DNA of 64,000 bases, taken from positions 6,621,501 through 6,685,500 of the forward strand of contig NC_021658.1 in NCBI RefSeq assembly GCF_000418325.1, written 5' to 3'. A program made the translations under genes and the position numbers. Shown piece by piece: positions 50,953 through 59,735 of this stretch; the stretch's first letter is position 1; each line of letters starts with the position of its first letter. This DNA is from Sorangium cellulosum So0157-2. Its GTDB lineage: Bacteria; Myxococcota_A; Polyangia; Polyangiales; Polyangiaceae. The notes below the pieces were generated by a model. It ran no database searches. It was not told the origin of the DNA and saw nothing but the letters and a program-made list of their open reading frames with translations.

Positions 50953-52482
50953 CTACCGGGGCGCGTCGCGGCTCGCCGGCGCGGCGCCGCCGTCGAGCGC
51001 GCCGATCGCCCTGCCCGCGAGCGCGCCGGCGGCGAACGTGACCGCCGCGATCACGAGCCACTGCAGGAGCCGGGCGCGCCGCGGCGGACGCGCCTCCCTC
51101 CAGTGCGGCGTCACCGCGTCCCTGCCCTCGCTGCGCTCGATCTCGATCTCGATCGCCGCCTCCTCCGCGCCCGCGTCGGGGCCGCGCGCCGCGGGCGCCG
51201 CCTCGCCGCGATCGTCCCCGGAGCGGCTCGTCAGGGTGCGCCGCGCGCCCGGGCGCCCGCGGACCCCGGCAGATCGCCGGCAGCCCCGCACGAGCAGCGA
51301 TCGGTGGCGATCGCGCCCGCTCGCGACCTCGCGCACGAGCGCGGCGATCTCCTGGCCCGCGAGGAGCCCGCGCTCGCTCGAGCTCGGCTCGTCGCCCCCG
51401 CCCGGCGCCCTGCGCACCGAGGCGAGCACCTCGGCGAGCGCCTCTTCCATCTGCGCCGCGGCCTCGAAGCGACCGTCCGGATCGCGCGCGAGCGCGCGCC
51501 GCACCGCCTCCTCGAGCAGCGCAGGGCACGCCGGGCGGAGCGGCGCGATCGCCGGCACCTCGCCCGAGAGCACCGCGCGCATCGTGGCGCCGTCTTCCTT
51601 CCGGTGGAACAGGCGGCGCCCCGTCAGGAGCTCGAACAGGATCACCCCGACCGCGAAGAGATCGGCCCGCGCGTCGATCCGCTGCCCGCGCAGCTGCTCG
51701 GGCGCCACGTAGCCGAGCTTGCCCTTCACCGTGGGGGCGTCGCTCGACGGCGCCGGGCCGCCCGCCTGGCCCGGCGAGCCGAGCGGGAAGGCGTCGTCCA
51801 GGATGCCGCGCATCGCCGTCATCTCCGCGACGCCGAAGTCGATGAGCTTGATCTCGCCCTCGAGCGAGAGGAGCACGTTCTGCGGGCTCACGTCGCGGTG
51901 CACGAGCCCGACGAGCTGCCCGCCGTCGTCGCGGAGCCCGTGCGCGTGCCCGAGCGCCCGCAGCACGCCCACGCCGATCTCGAGGGCCGCCTCGATCGGG
52001 AACGGCCGCCCCTCGGCGAAGAGGGCGCGCGCGGCCGCCGCCAGATCGCAGCCCGGGACGTACTCGACCACGAGGTGATGGCGCCCCTCGTGAAACACGA
52101 AGTCGTGGAACCGGATCACGTTCGGGTGCTGGAGCCGGGCGCTGATCCACGCCTCCCGGAGGAACATCCGCACGATCGACGGATCCCGCCGCGCCTCGGG
52201 GCGAAGGCGCTTCACGACGACGGGGTGCGCGATCCCTGCCGGCCCGCGCCGGCACGCGAGGAACAGCTCGGCCATGCCGCCGGCCGAGAGGCGCGCGAGC
52301 AGCGCGTAGCCGCCGTCGCCCATGGGCAGGTCCATCTCGCGAGGCCTCCACGGCTGCGCGGGCGCGCCCAGCTCGTCGCGCCCCGGCATGCCGAAGGCGC
52401 GGAGCGAGGACGGCCGCCGCGCCATCCACTGCCGGAGTCGCCCCACCCCGGCCACCCCCCGGACCTGCCCGCGCCGCCACAT
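50953..52482 (-). CDS. Membrane Ser/Thr protein kinase (HRDVSPQN type)
   Basis: 509 residues from ATG 52482, which follows GGAGGGGCG. The kinase domain (~55-330) has LSAGGMAELFLAC, VVVKRLRPE, VHRDVSPQNVLL, LIDFGVAE and GKLGYVAPEQLRG; the HRDVSPQN loop is a common myxobacterial variant. An Arg/Glu-rich linker leads to a single transmembrane segment near 467-490 (LQWLVIAAVTFAAGALAGRAIG) with only a short exterior. Nearby M residues allow shorter starts. Substrate and signal are unknown. Confidence 0.93.
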   Translation of the reverse strand: MWRRGQVRGVAGVGRLRQWMARRPSSLRAFGMPGRDELGAPAQPWRPREMDLPMGDGGYALLARLSAGGMAELFLACRRGPAGIAHPVVVKRLRPEARRDPSIVRMFLREAWISARLQHPNVIRFHDFVFHEGRHHLVVEYVPGCDLAAAARALFAEGRPFPIEAALEIGVGVLRALGHAHGLRDDGGQLVGLVHRDVSPQNVLLSLEGEIKLIDFGVAEMTAMRGILDDAFPLGSPGQAGGPAPSSDAPTVKGKLGYVAPEQLRGQRIDARADLFAVGVILFELLTGRRLFHRKEDGATMRAVLSGEVPAIAPLRPACPALLEEAVRRALARDPDGRFEAAAQMEEALAEVLASVRRAPGGGDEPSSSERGLLAGQEIAALVREVASGRDRHRSLLVRGCRRSAGVRGRPGARRTLTSRSGDDRGEAAPAARGPDAGAEEAAIEIEIERSEGRDAVTPHWREARPPRRARLLQWLVIAAVTFAAGALAGRAIGALDGGAAPASRDAPR

Positions 52483-52725
52483 CGCCCCTCCGCTATTCAC
52501 GCTGCATGCCACGGAGAGGGCCGCGTCACCGTCACCTCCGAGCCACGGGCGCCCCGCGCCGCTGCGTGGATCCCGCCGGATGAGAGCGCATGTCGGCAGC
52601 CGCGGAGACCCGAGGCGAGCGCCGCTACCGGCGGAAAAGCCGAAAATTCGATGCCCTCCTGTTCCGCACAGGCGCGCAGAGGACAGCGCGCGCAGCGCCG
52701 GGCCCCGCCCGCGGCGGAACGCGGA

Positions 52726-54174
52726 TCAGACCGCGGTGGCGGGCGAGGCGCGGACGCGGCGCGCGAGCAGCGCGCGCAGCTCGCTGAAGGAGACGGCGCG
52801 CAGGGCGAGGAGGAGGGCGACGTAGACGGCGACGCCCACCGCGATCGAGGCCCACATCCCCGCGAGCGCGCGCGCGGCGTAGGCCGCGGTGGCCATCGCC
52901 GCCGTCGCGGCGAGGATCGCGGCGATTCGGCCGAGCTCGACGCACCGGGCCCAGCGCGCGCTCAGGCCCCACGACGCGATCAGCGACCCGGCGCTGACGG
53001 CGAGCGTCGCGCACGCGGCGCCCACGGCGCGGTAGCGCGGCAGGAGGAGCAGGTTCAGCGCGACGTCGGCGACGAGCGCCACCGCGAGCAGCTTCACCAT
53101 CGCGACCTCGCGCTTCGCGGCGAGCAGCGGCAGCGTCACGACCTGGAACGCGAACGTCACGGGGACGCCGCAGGCGAGGATCCGGAGCACGTCCGCCGCC
53201 GGCGCGTAGTCGCCCGCCGATCCGTAGACGAGCTGCACGATGTCCGGCGCGAGCAGGACGACGCCGGCGGCGACCGGCAGCCCGAACAGCGCGGCGACGA
53301 GCATGCAGCCGCTGTAGAGGCGGCCGAACGCGTCGCGGTCTTGGGCGTAGAGGCGCATGCCGGCCGCGAAGGCGGCGCCGAGCAGCACGTCGGGCAGCAT
53401 CCTGAAGTTCTCGCTCAGCACCCAGGCGGCGCTGTAGACGCCCACCGCCTCCTCGTCGCAGAGGGCGCGGAGCATCACGCGATCGGTCTGGAGCAGCGCG
53501 CTCGCGAGCGCCCCGAGCGCGCCGATGGGCATGCTGCGCTTCACGATCTGCCAGAGCTCGGCGGGGGGCGTGGTGAGCTCGGGCCGGTAGAGCCGGGAGC
53601 GCAGGTAGTGCGCGGTGAGCCCGAGCTCCAGCACGTTGCCGAGCAGGAACGCCGCGGCCGCGGCGACGACGCCGAAGCCGAGCGCGAGCAGGGCGGCCGA
53701 GAGCGCGATGACGAACAGCCGCGCGCCGAGCTCCGCGTAGAGGATGTACTGGAAGCGCTCGTGGGCCTCGAACGAGAGCCACATCGTCGAGTAGAGCAGC
53801 GTCGCGAGCTGGGACGCCGCGGCGAGCACGACGAGCTGCGCGCCGAGGCCCGAGCGCGTCGCGAGCGCGACGGCCACGGTCGCGCCGAGCACCAGCGTCC
53901 CGGTCACGCCCCGGATGGTGAGCGCCGCGCCGAGGTGACGCGGCCCGAGCTCCGGCTTCACGGCGATCTCCCGGGCGAGGTACCCCCGCACCCCGATGCC
54001 GGCGGCGATCGTGACGATCCCTGCGATCGCGAGCGACGCCTGGAACTCCCCCCAGGCGGCGACGCCCACCTTCCGCGCGAGGTAGCCGACGAACACGACG
54101 CCGAGGACGGCCATGATCGCCTGCTTGAGGAGCATCAGCGCCGCGTTCAGCGCGATGCGCCGGCCATCCTGCAT
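52726..54174 (-). CDS. Polysaccharide flippase (Wzx/MATE-type)
   Basis: 482 residues, about twelve to fourteen membrane segments (IMAVLGVVFVGYL, LVVLAAASQLATLL, FVIALSAALLALGFGVVAAAAAFLLG, LFGLPVAAGVVLLAPDIV and others), charged loops and the early KQAIMAVLGVVFVGYLARKVG typical of PST/MOP exporters. It moves lipid-linked oligosaccharides or other glycans across the inner membrane; substrate not deducible. ATG 54174 has GGAGGTG immediately upstream (GTG 54180 is the alternative). No glycosyltransferases are next to it, which is unusual for Wzx genes. Confidence 0.9.
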   Translation of the reverse strand: MQDGRRIALNAALMLLKQAIMAVLGVVFVGYLARKVGVAAWGEFQASLAIAGIVTIAAGIGVRGYLAREIAVKPELGPRHLGAALTIRGVTGTLVLGATVAVALATRSGLGAQLVVLAAASQLATLLYSTMWLSFEAHERFQYILYAELGARLFVIALSAALLALGFGVVAAAAAFLLGNVLELGLTAHYLRSRLYRPELTTPPAELWQIVKRSMPIGALGALASALLQTDRVMLRALCDEEAVGVYSAAWVLSENFRMLPDVLLGAAFAAGMRLYAQDRDAFGRLYSGCMLVAALFGLPVAAGVVLLAPDIVQLVYGSAGDYAPAADVLRILACGVPVTFAFQVVTLPLLAAKREVAMVKLLAVALVADVALNLLLLPRYRAVGAACATLAVSAGSLIASWGLSARWARCVELGRIAAILAATAAMATAAYAARALAGMWASIAVGVAVYVALLLALRAVSFSELRALLARRVRASPATAV

Positions 54175-54431
54175 GAACACCTCCAGGTGTCCCCCTGGGG
54201 TGGGGCACCGCCGTCCACGCAGCGGGAGCAGGCCCGATTCGACGTCGTGCGCGCCCAGAGCGCGTCCGTCTCGCGCGGCGCGCTCGGCGCTGGGGCGCCC
54301 GCGGCGCGGGCCTGCTCCGAGCTCAGCTCGAGGAGCCGTCTCGGGCAGCGCCGATTGAAGAGGCGCTCATCGGGCCCGAGGCACCAACAGCAGGAGGACC
54401 GCCAGCGCAGGAGGGGGCCGGCAATCCTCGG

Positions 54432-54504
54432 AGCGGGACACGGGATTCGAACCCGCGACCCTCAGCTTGGGAAGCTGATGCTCTACCAACTGAGCTAGTC
54501 CCGC
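54432..54504 (-). tRNA. tRNA-Gly (anticodon CCC)
   Basis: The 73-nt cloverleaf is complete on the minus strand: acceptor GCGGGAC/GTCCCGC, D-arm with TAGCTCAGTTGGTAGAGC, anticodon stem TCAGC/GCTGA with loop TTCCCAA (anticodon CCC), and T-arm GGGTTCGAATCCC. The discriminator base is T, as usual for tRNA-Gly, and CCA is not encoded. It reads GGG codons. Confidence 0.97.
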
Positions 54505-54562
54505 TTGAGGTGGAGGAAGCTTCTACCCAATCCCGAGCCGCAGAGCAACCCCCTTCGTCTTT

Positions 54563-54653
54563 TTTCCGTCCCCGTTTCCGTCCCCGTTTCCGTCCCCGTT
54601 TCCGTCCCCGTTTCCGTCGTCCCCGCCCGTTTCCGTCCCCGTTTCCGTCCCCG
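54563..54653. repeat. 12-bp tandem array A (TTTCCGTCCCCG), seven units
   Basis: Six perfect copies and one unit enlarged by seven bases in the middle. It lies between tRNA-Gly and the 3' end of the receiver gene, 91 bp from its stop. Confidence 0.95.
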
Positions 54654-54743
54654 GATTCCTCCGCCGGATTCCTCCGCCGGTTCCGGCCCCGCGTTCCGGC
54701 GGATTCCGACCGACGCCGCGCCCGGCGCTCGGTCGGCGGAGCG

Positions 54744-55286
54744 CTAGCGGCGCGCGCGCGCGCGGAGCGCGGGCGCGCCGAGCACGTCGCCCGGCAGCGG
54801 CGCGCGCCTCCGCACGGCGCTGTTGCAGTCGCTGGTCGCCGCCGCGATCGCGTTCGTGATCTCGTCCGCGCCCGCGTCCGGCGGGATCCAGGGCAGCTGC
54901 TGCAGCGTGGGCCTGTCCGGCGGCAGCCACCGCAGGCTCCTCGTCACGAGCACGACCGGGTGGTCGCTGTCCACGAGCTCGCTCGCGAGTCGCGCGCCGC
55001 CGAGCGGCGCCGGCGGCAGATCGAGGCAGATCAGGCACGCATCGAACCGCTCGGTCGCCGACGCGAGCAGGGCGTCGTCGATCGACGACGCGTCCACGAT
55101 CTCGACGTTCGCCAGGGTCGCCTCGATCGCGCGCGCGAGCGCGTCGCAGGTCGAGGCGCGGGCGTCGTGCGCGAGCAGGATCCGGAAGCTGCGCACCGAG
55201 CGCGGCCCGGGCCTGCACGCCTCGACGACCTGCAACCTCCCCGAAGCCGGCGTCGCGCGCTCACGAGGTGCACGTCGAACGGTCAT
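54744..55286 (-). CDS. Receiver-domain protein without the conserved Lys
   Basis: 180 residues. ATG 55286 is preceded by AGGAAGGGGAG. The middle (~32-150) resembles a CheY receiver: RILLAHDAR with Asp41 in the acidic pocket, phospho-Asp ~89 in CLICLDLPPAPLGGARL, and PVVLVTRSL for the Thr position. The Lys expected in xxKP is replaced (WIPPDAG), so phosphorylation-driven switching is doubtful. An Arg/Pro N-terminus and an Arg-rich C-terminus have no domain. It is bracketed by two 12-bp arrays at almost equal distances (91 and 95 bp). Signalling role inferred. Confidence 0.7.
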   Translation of the reverse strand: MTVRRAPRERATPASGRLQVVEACRPGPRSVRSFRILLAHDARASTCDALARAIEATLANVEIVDASSIDDALLASATERFDACLICLDLPPAPLGGARLASELVDSDHPVVLVTRSLRWLPPDRPTLQQLPWIPPDAGADEITNAIAAATSDCNSAVRRRAPLPGDVLGAPALRARARR

Positions 55287-55339
55287 GGACTCCCCTTCCT
55301 CAGTCACACCAGGGCAACCGTGCCCCAGGCTAACACCCC

Positions 55340-55349
55340 TTGAGCTCAA
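55340..55349. promoter_or_regulatory. TTGAGCTCAA palindrome upstream of the receiver gene
   Basis: A perfect 10-bp palindrome lies 54 bp upstream of the receiver start. It is followed on the minus strand by the A/T-rich CATATAAAGG at 55371-55362, the most A/T-rich patch nearby. Together they look like a promoter-operator, but this is suggestive only. Confidence 0.35.
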
Positions 55350-55380
55350 ACTGACCAACCTTTATATGAGGACGCGCGTT

Positions 55381-55496
55381 TTCTCGGGCACGTTCTCGGG
55401 CACGTTCTCGGGCACGTTCTCGGGCACGTTCTCGGGCACGTTCTCGGGGCACGGGGCACGTTCTCGGGCACGTTCTCGGGCACGCTCTCGGCCACG
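55381..55496. repeat. 12-bp tandem array B (TTCTCGGGCACG), nine units
   Basis: Five perfect copies, one unit enlarged by eight bases, two perfect copies and a final diverged copy. It begins 95 bp beyond the receiver start codon and mirrors array A on the other side of the gene. Confidence 0.95.
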
Positions 55497-55577
55497 CCGC
55501 GCTGCGGCTCTCTCGAGCTCGCCGCGTCGCGGCATGCTGGCATCGACTACGGAAACATCTACGAAGGACGGTCATGC

Positions 55578-55892
55578 ATGAGTCGGTTTCTCATCTCCAC
55601 ACCTTGCGAGTGCCAGGCAAGCCTCTCAGCCACCCTGGACGAGCACCGGCACGTCACCGCCGGGTGGGCCACCCGGGCTCCCCGCGGCCGGTCGGCCGGC
55701 GGTGAAGCCGACAAGGAGCTCGCCCCTGCGCACAGCATCAATGCCCACCTCGACCGGTTCGACGTGGCGTGGTTGTGCCCCTACTGCGGGCGCAACACGC
55801 TCCGCACCTTCTATGCAGGCGCGATGAGGCGGCTGCCCGACGCGCCGCCCGCAGCAGGGCTCGCCCCCTCCGGCACGACGCCCGCGCCCTGA
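55578..55892 (+). CDS. Small zinc-ribbon-like protein
   Basis: 104 residues. ATG 55578 follows GAAGGACGG. C-x-C near the start (CECQ) and C-x2-C (CPYCGRNTLRTF, ~66-77) could bind zinc; TLDEHRHVTAGWATRAP and the Pro/Ala tail flank them. The CPYCGRNT part is the only strong motif, so the gene is supported by composition and ribosome site more than by family. Function unknown. Confidence 0.62.
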   Translation: MSRFLISTPCECQASLSATLDEHRHVTAGWATRAPRGRSAGGEADKELAPAHSINAHLDRFDVAWLCPYCGRNTLRTFYAGAMRRLPDAPPAAGLAPSGTTPAP

Positions 55893-56239
55893 CGGCCCGC
55901 GGCGCCGCGCTCTCCTCGATCCCCCGCCCACCGATCCGCCGCTCGCCTGCGGCGCCGCGCCGGCGCCGCTCGCCGCCCGCGCGCGCAGCCGGCGAACGAC
56001 GTCGACGCGGCCGCGCTCTCCCTCCCCTCCCCTCCGCTCCCCTCCCCGCTCCCCTCCCCGCTCCCCTCGCCGACGCGCCCGCAGCTCAGCGCCGGGCTGC
56101 TGCGCCGCGTCCCTCGCGGAGGCGGAAGCGTGCAAACGCGACCGAATCATGGCCCCTCAACCCGCCGCGCGCCGGGGCCATTCCCATCCGCTGACGATCG
56201 TCCGCGGCGCGCGTGCCGGCGCGCGCGCCGCCCTCCCGC
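55893..56239. other. Gene-free convergent region with pyrimidine tract
   Basis: It contains the hairpin listed at 55949-55969 and, at about 56020-56070, an almost pure pyrimidine stretch of CCCCTCCCCGCT units on the plus strand, which could form triplex-type DNA. No gene is supported. Confidence 0.55.
55949..55969. terminator. 9-bp-stem hairpin downstream of the zinc-ribbon gene
   Basis: GCGGCGCCG and CGGCGCCGC are perfect arms with a CGC loop, 57 bases past the stop codon. No U-tract follows. Confidence 0.4.
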
Positions 56240-56878
56240 TCAGCTGCCTTTTCCCGGCTGCGAGGTGCCCATCGTCCCGAAGACCCAGTCCCAGAGCGGC
56301 GACGACACGCCCCACCGCGCGCGTTCTCCCGTGTGGTGATGGACCATGTGATGCCGCTTGATCCACTTCCCCCAGCGCGAGCTCATGCGGAAGTGGTGAA
56401 TGGCGTAGTGGGTGCCGTCGTACACGAGGTACCCGAGGCTGAAGCCGATGAACAGCGGATCTGCGGGAACAGGGCCGAAGACGGCGCGGAACAGCATGTA
56501 AAAAATGGCGCCGAGGGGAATGCTGGCGCCGAGCGGCATCACCAGCCGGTCGGCGTCCTGCGGGAAGTCGTGGTGCACCCCGTGGAGAACGAAGTGCATC
56601 CGGCGCTGCCACAGGCGCGGACCGACGTAGTGGAACACGTAGCGGTGCAGGACGTACTCGGCGAACGTCCACAGGAACAGACCGGCGAGCACGAGGCCGA
56701 GCCCGGACCAGAGGCCGACACCAAACCCGGCGGCGCGGACGCCCAGGTAGCCGAGGACCGGGAGCCAGAAGGCGAACGGCGTGATCGGGTGGATCCGCGA
56801 AAATCGCTCGATGAGCGGCGTCTCGAACATCTGGCAGGTCGCTGGACGCGCGGTGCGCTCGGTGGTGGTGCCCGTCAT
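56240..56878 (-). CDS. Fatty acid hydroxylase family protein (FA2H-like)
   Basis: 212 residues with about four membrane segments and the histidine boxes of the di-iron hydroxylase superfamily: EYVLHRYVFH, HFVLHGVHHDFP, HYAIHH and HHMVHHH. The order and spacing fit fatty acid 2-hydroxylases, which hydroxylate the acyl chain of ceramides. Sphingolipids are known from Sorangium and related bacteria, so this may supply 2-hydroxy acids to them; that link is inference. ATG 56878 follows AGCAGGGG. No sphingolipid synthesis genes lie nearby. Confidence 0.92.
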   Translation of the reverse strand: MTGTTTERTARPATCQMFETPLIERFSRIHPITPFAFWLPVLGYLGVRAAGFGVGLWSGLGLVLAGLFLWTFAEYVLHRYVFHYVGPRLWQRRMHFVLHGVHHDFPQDADRLVMPLGASIPLGAIFYMLFRAVFGPVPADPLFIGFSLGYLVYDGTHYAIHHFRMSSRWGKWIKRHHMVHHHTGERARWGVSSPLWDWVFGTMGTSQPGKGS

Positions 56879-57090
56879 CGTGCACCCCTGCTACCTCATT
56901 TATCCATTGTCGGCCAGAGGTAGGCCGGCGCCCAGCGGATCGGCGGATCCCGGGAAATGGCCGTGCTCCCGCCGCGCTCGATGCGGGTCGGGGCGCCCCC
57001 TCCAGGCGGCGACGCGCGCGCGTCGCGCGCGTCAGCCCGCGAAGGACGCGCGCCGAGCGACGCGCGCCCGACAGCCGCGCGCCGCGCGCG

Positions 57091-58239
57091 TCAGCCCGCG
57101 AAGGACGCCTCGTAGAGCTGGCGGAGATCGTTCCGCGAGCACGGGCGCGGGTTGCTCGTGTGGCACGCGTCCTGCGCGGCGAGATCGGCCAGCGCGTCGA
57201 GCTTGTCGCGCGAGACCCCCGCCTTCTCGAGGCCGGCCGCGAGCCCGATGCGGGCGCGCAGCGCGCGGATGGCGTCGGCGCACGCGGCCGCGTCCTCGGC
57301 GGCGCCGAGGAGCGCCGCGACGCGCGCGAGGCGCGGCGCCGCCGCGGCGACGTTGAACTCGACCACCGGCGGGAGACAGAGCGCGTTGGCGAGGCCGTGG
57401 TGCAGCCCGCACTCGCTCGAGAGCGGGTGCGCGAGCGAGTGGCACGCGCCGAGCCCCTTCTGGAACGCGACGGCGCCCATCATCGCCGCCTTCATCATGG
57501 CGCCGCGCGCCTCGAGGTCGTCGCCGTGCGTCACCGCGCGCTCCAGGCTCGCGGCGGCGAGGCGGATGCCCTCGAGCGCGATGCCGTCGGCCATCGGGTG
57601 ATCGCCCTTCGCGACGTACGCCTCGATACAGTGCGTGAGCGCGTCGAAGCCCGTGGCCGCCGTCAGGAACGCCGGCATCGACCGCGTCATCACCGGGTCG
57701 AGCAGCGCGGCGTTCGCGAGCAGGTACGGCGAGAAGATCACCGTCTTCCGGTGGTTCACGTCCAGCGTCACCACGCCCGAGCGGCCGACCTCGCTGCCGG
57801 TCCCGGCCGTCGTGGGGATCGCGAGCATCGGCGGGACGTTCGGCGTGATGAAGCGATCGCCGCCGGTGGCGTCGTCGTAGTCGACGAGCGGCCGATCGTG
57901 GTTCACGCCGAGGCGGACGAGCTTGCCGACGTCGAGCGGCGAGCCGCCCCCGAGCGCCACGACGAGATCGGCGCGGGCGTCGCGGAACGCGGCGACGCCG
58001 TCGTGCACGTTCTTCTCGATCGGGTTGCCGAGCACGTCGTCGAAGACGGCCACCTCGAGCCCCTCGTTCCGCAGCGAGGCCGCGACGGGCTCGAGCAGAC
58101 CCGAGCGGACGACGCCCTTGTCCGTGACGACGAGGGCCCTCGCCGCCCCGAGCCGGCGCGCCTCGGCGCCCGTCTGCTCGACGACGCCGACGCCGAAGAG
58201 GATGCGTGTAGGAAAGCTCCAAACCGTGAACTGGCTCAT
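57091..58239 (-). CDS. Iron-containing alcohol dehydrogenase
   Basis: 382 residues, standard type III length. The NAD-binding GGGSPLDVGK, the TTAGTGSEV loop and metal ligands in GFDALTHCIEAYV and CHSLAHPLSSECGLHHGLAN are complete. ATG 58239 lies two bases after the stop of the glutamine-synthetase-family gene, so both are one operon. Its C-terminal DNA (the last ~25 bp including the stop) is repeated just downstream at 57027-57050. The substrate is not deducible; with the ligase partner, amino-alcohol oxidation is plausible. Confidence 0.95.
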   Translation of the reverse strand: MSQFTVWSFPTRILFGVGVVEQTGAEARRLGAARALVVTDKGVVRSGLLEPVAASLRNEGLEVAVFDDVLGNPIEKNVHDGVAAFRDARADLVVALGGGSPLDVGKLVRLGVNHDRPLVDYDDATGGDRFITPNVPPMLAIPTTAGTGSEVGRSGVVTLDVNHRKTVIFSPYLLANAALLDPVMTRSMPAFLTAATGFDALTHCIEAYVAKGDHPMADGIALEGIRLAAASLERAVTHGDDLEARGAMMKAAMMGAVAFQKGLGACHSLAHPLSSECGLHHGLANALCLPPVVEFNVAAAAPRLARVAALLGAAEDAAACADAIRALRARIGLAAGLEKAGVSRDKLDALADLAAQDACHTSNPRPCSRNDLRQLYEASFAG

Positions 58240-58241
58240 GA

Positions 58242-59603
58242 TCACACCGCCTCGAAGTAGCGCTTCAGCTCCCAATCCGTGACCGCGCGCTCGTACTGCC
58301 GTACCTCCCAGTCGCGCGTCAGGACATAGTGGTCGACGAACCTCTCGCCGAGGATCTCGCGGGCCCTCTGGCTGCCCGCGAGCAGCCGCGTCGCCTCCGC
58401 GAGCGAGCGCGGCAGCGCGAGGCGCGACGACTCGGCGCCCGACGCGTCCCCCGAGGCCTGCGGCGGCGGCTCGACGCGGTGCTCGACGCCGTAGAGCCCC
58501 GCGCCGAGGCACGCGGCCATCGCGACGTACGGGTTGATGTCCGCGGCGGTCTGGCGGTACTCGACGCGCGCGCCGGGCGTGCCGAGGCCGATGAGGCGGA
58601 TCGCCGCCGTGCGGTTCTCGACGCCCCAGCTGGCGGTGAGCGGCGCCCAGACGCCGGGCACGTACCGCTTGTACGCGTTGATCGTGGGCGAGTAGAGCGC
58701 CGTGAGCTCGGGCATGAGCGCGATCTGGCCGCCGACGTAGTGGCGCAGCGCGGCCGGGAGCCGGTCGGGCGACGACGCGTCGTCGAAGATGTTCTTGCCG
58801 TCGCGCCAGAGGCTCTGGTGCAGGTGGCCGCTCGAGCCGGGCAGGTCCGCGTTCCACTTCGCCATGAACGTGACCGAGAGGCCGTGCTCGTGGGCGATCT
58901 GCTTCATGGCGACCTTGAACAGCGCGGCCTTGTCCGCGGCGCGGAGCACGTCGTCGTAGCGGATCGCCGCCTCGTACACGCCCGGGCCGGTCTCGGTGTG
59001 CAGGCCCTCGATCTCGACGTCGAAGGCGCGCATCTGGTCGAGGATGGCGGCCATGAGCTTCTTGTTCTGGCCCTCGCGGACCCACGAGTAGCCGAACATG
59101 CCGGGGCTGAGCGGCGTGAGGCCGGCGAAGCGCTTGTCGTGCAGCGAGCGCGGCGTCTCCTCGAAGAGGAAGAACTCGAACTCGCACGAGAACTTCGCCG
59201 AGATCCCCATCTTCTCGCCCTTCGCGATGACGCTCCTGAGGAGCGAGCGCGGGCACGCGGGGTGCGGGGCGCCGCGCTCGTCGCGGAAGTCGGCGAGCAT
59301 CGCGACGGTGCTCGGCTCCCACGGCAGGTCGCGCAGCGTGCTCGGGTCGAGGACCGCGTGCGCGTCCGGGTAGCCGGTGTGCCAGCCGGTGACCTTTGTG
59401 TTGTCGTAGAGGACGTCGGCGATGTCCCAGCCGAAGATGACGTCGCAGAAGCCGAAGCCGCTCCCGAGGGCGCTCTTCAGCTTCTCGAGGGAGACGTACT
59501 TTCCGCGGAGGAGGCCGTCGATGTCAAAGCCGCCGATCTTGGCGCGGGTGATGCCCCGCGCTTCCAGATCGGAGAGGAGCTTCTCGGAGGTCGAGGCGGT
59601 CAT
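58242..59603 (-). CDS. Glutamine-synthetase-family ligase (amine/amino-alcohol type)
   Basis: 453 residues from ATG 59603. Metal and ATP sites are seen in FSCEFEFFLFE, GLHTETGPGVYEAAI, NADLPGSSGHLHQSLW, SPTINAYKRYVPG and WGVENRTAAIRL. This subgroup (PuuA, IpuC and relatives) glutamylates polyamines or amino alcohols rather than ammonia, and its genes often sit with iron alcohol dehydrogenases, as here with a 2-bp gap. True nitrogen-assimilating GlnA is less likely because of the length and missing adenylylation segment. Substrate is inferred. Confidence 0.9.
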   Translation of the reverse strand: MTASTSEKLLSDLEARGITRAKIGGFDIDGLLRGKYVSLEKLKSALGSGFGFCDVIFGWDIADVLYDNTKVTGWHTGYPDAHAVLDPSTLRDLPWEPSTVAMLADFRDERGAPHPACPRSLLRSVIAKGEKMGISAKFSCEFEFFLFEETPRSLHDKRFAGLTPLSPGMFGYSWVREGQNKKLMAAILDQMRAFDVEIEGLHTETGPGVYEAAIRYDDVLRAADKAALFKVAMKQIAHEHGLSVTFMAKWNADLPGSSGHLHQSLWRDGKNIFDDASSPDRLPAALRHYVGGQIALMPELTALYSPTINAYKRYVPGVWAPLTASWGVENRTAAIRLIGLGTPGARVEYRQTAADINPYVAMAACLGAGLYGVEHRVEPPPQASGDASGAESSRLALPRSLAEATRLLAGSQRAREILGERFVDHYVLTRDWEVRQYERAVTDWELKRYFEAV

Positions 59604-59735
59604 GGGCCGCGACGATAGCAGGGGTACGGGGCCGCAGGGCAAGCGCGCGCGCCGGCCCGCGCGCGACGTCCCCGCGCCATCTCGCGGACATGCGCCGGAC
59701 GCGCGCGGCCTGCCCGCGCGCGGGCGCTCACTTCC

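Noticed and set aside
54432..54504. tRNA-Gly as an integration site
   Set aside because: No integrase gene and no copy of the tRNA 3' end was found in the flanks.
57091..59322. One 743-codon frame that would fuse a ligase shadow to the alcohol dehydrogenase
   Set aside because: The dehydrogenase has its own ATG two bases after the ligase stop, and the upstream part is the ligase read in the wrong phase.
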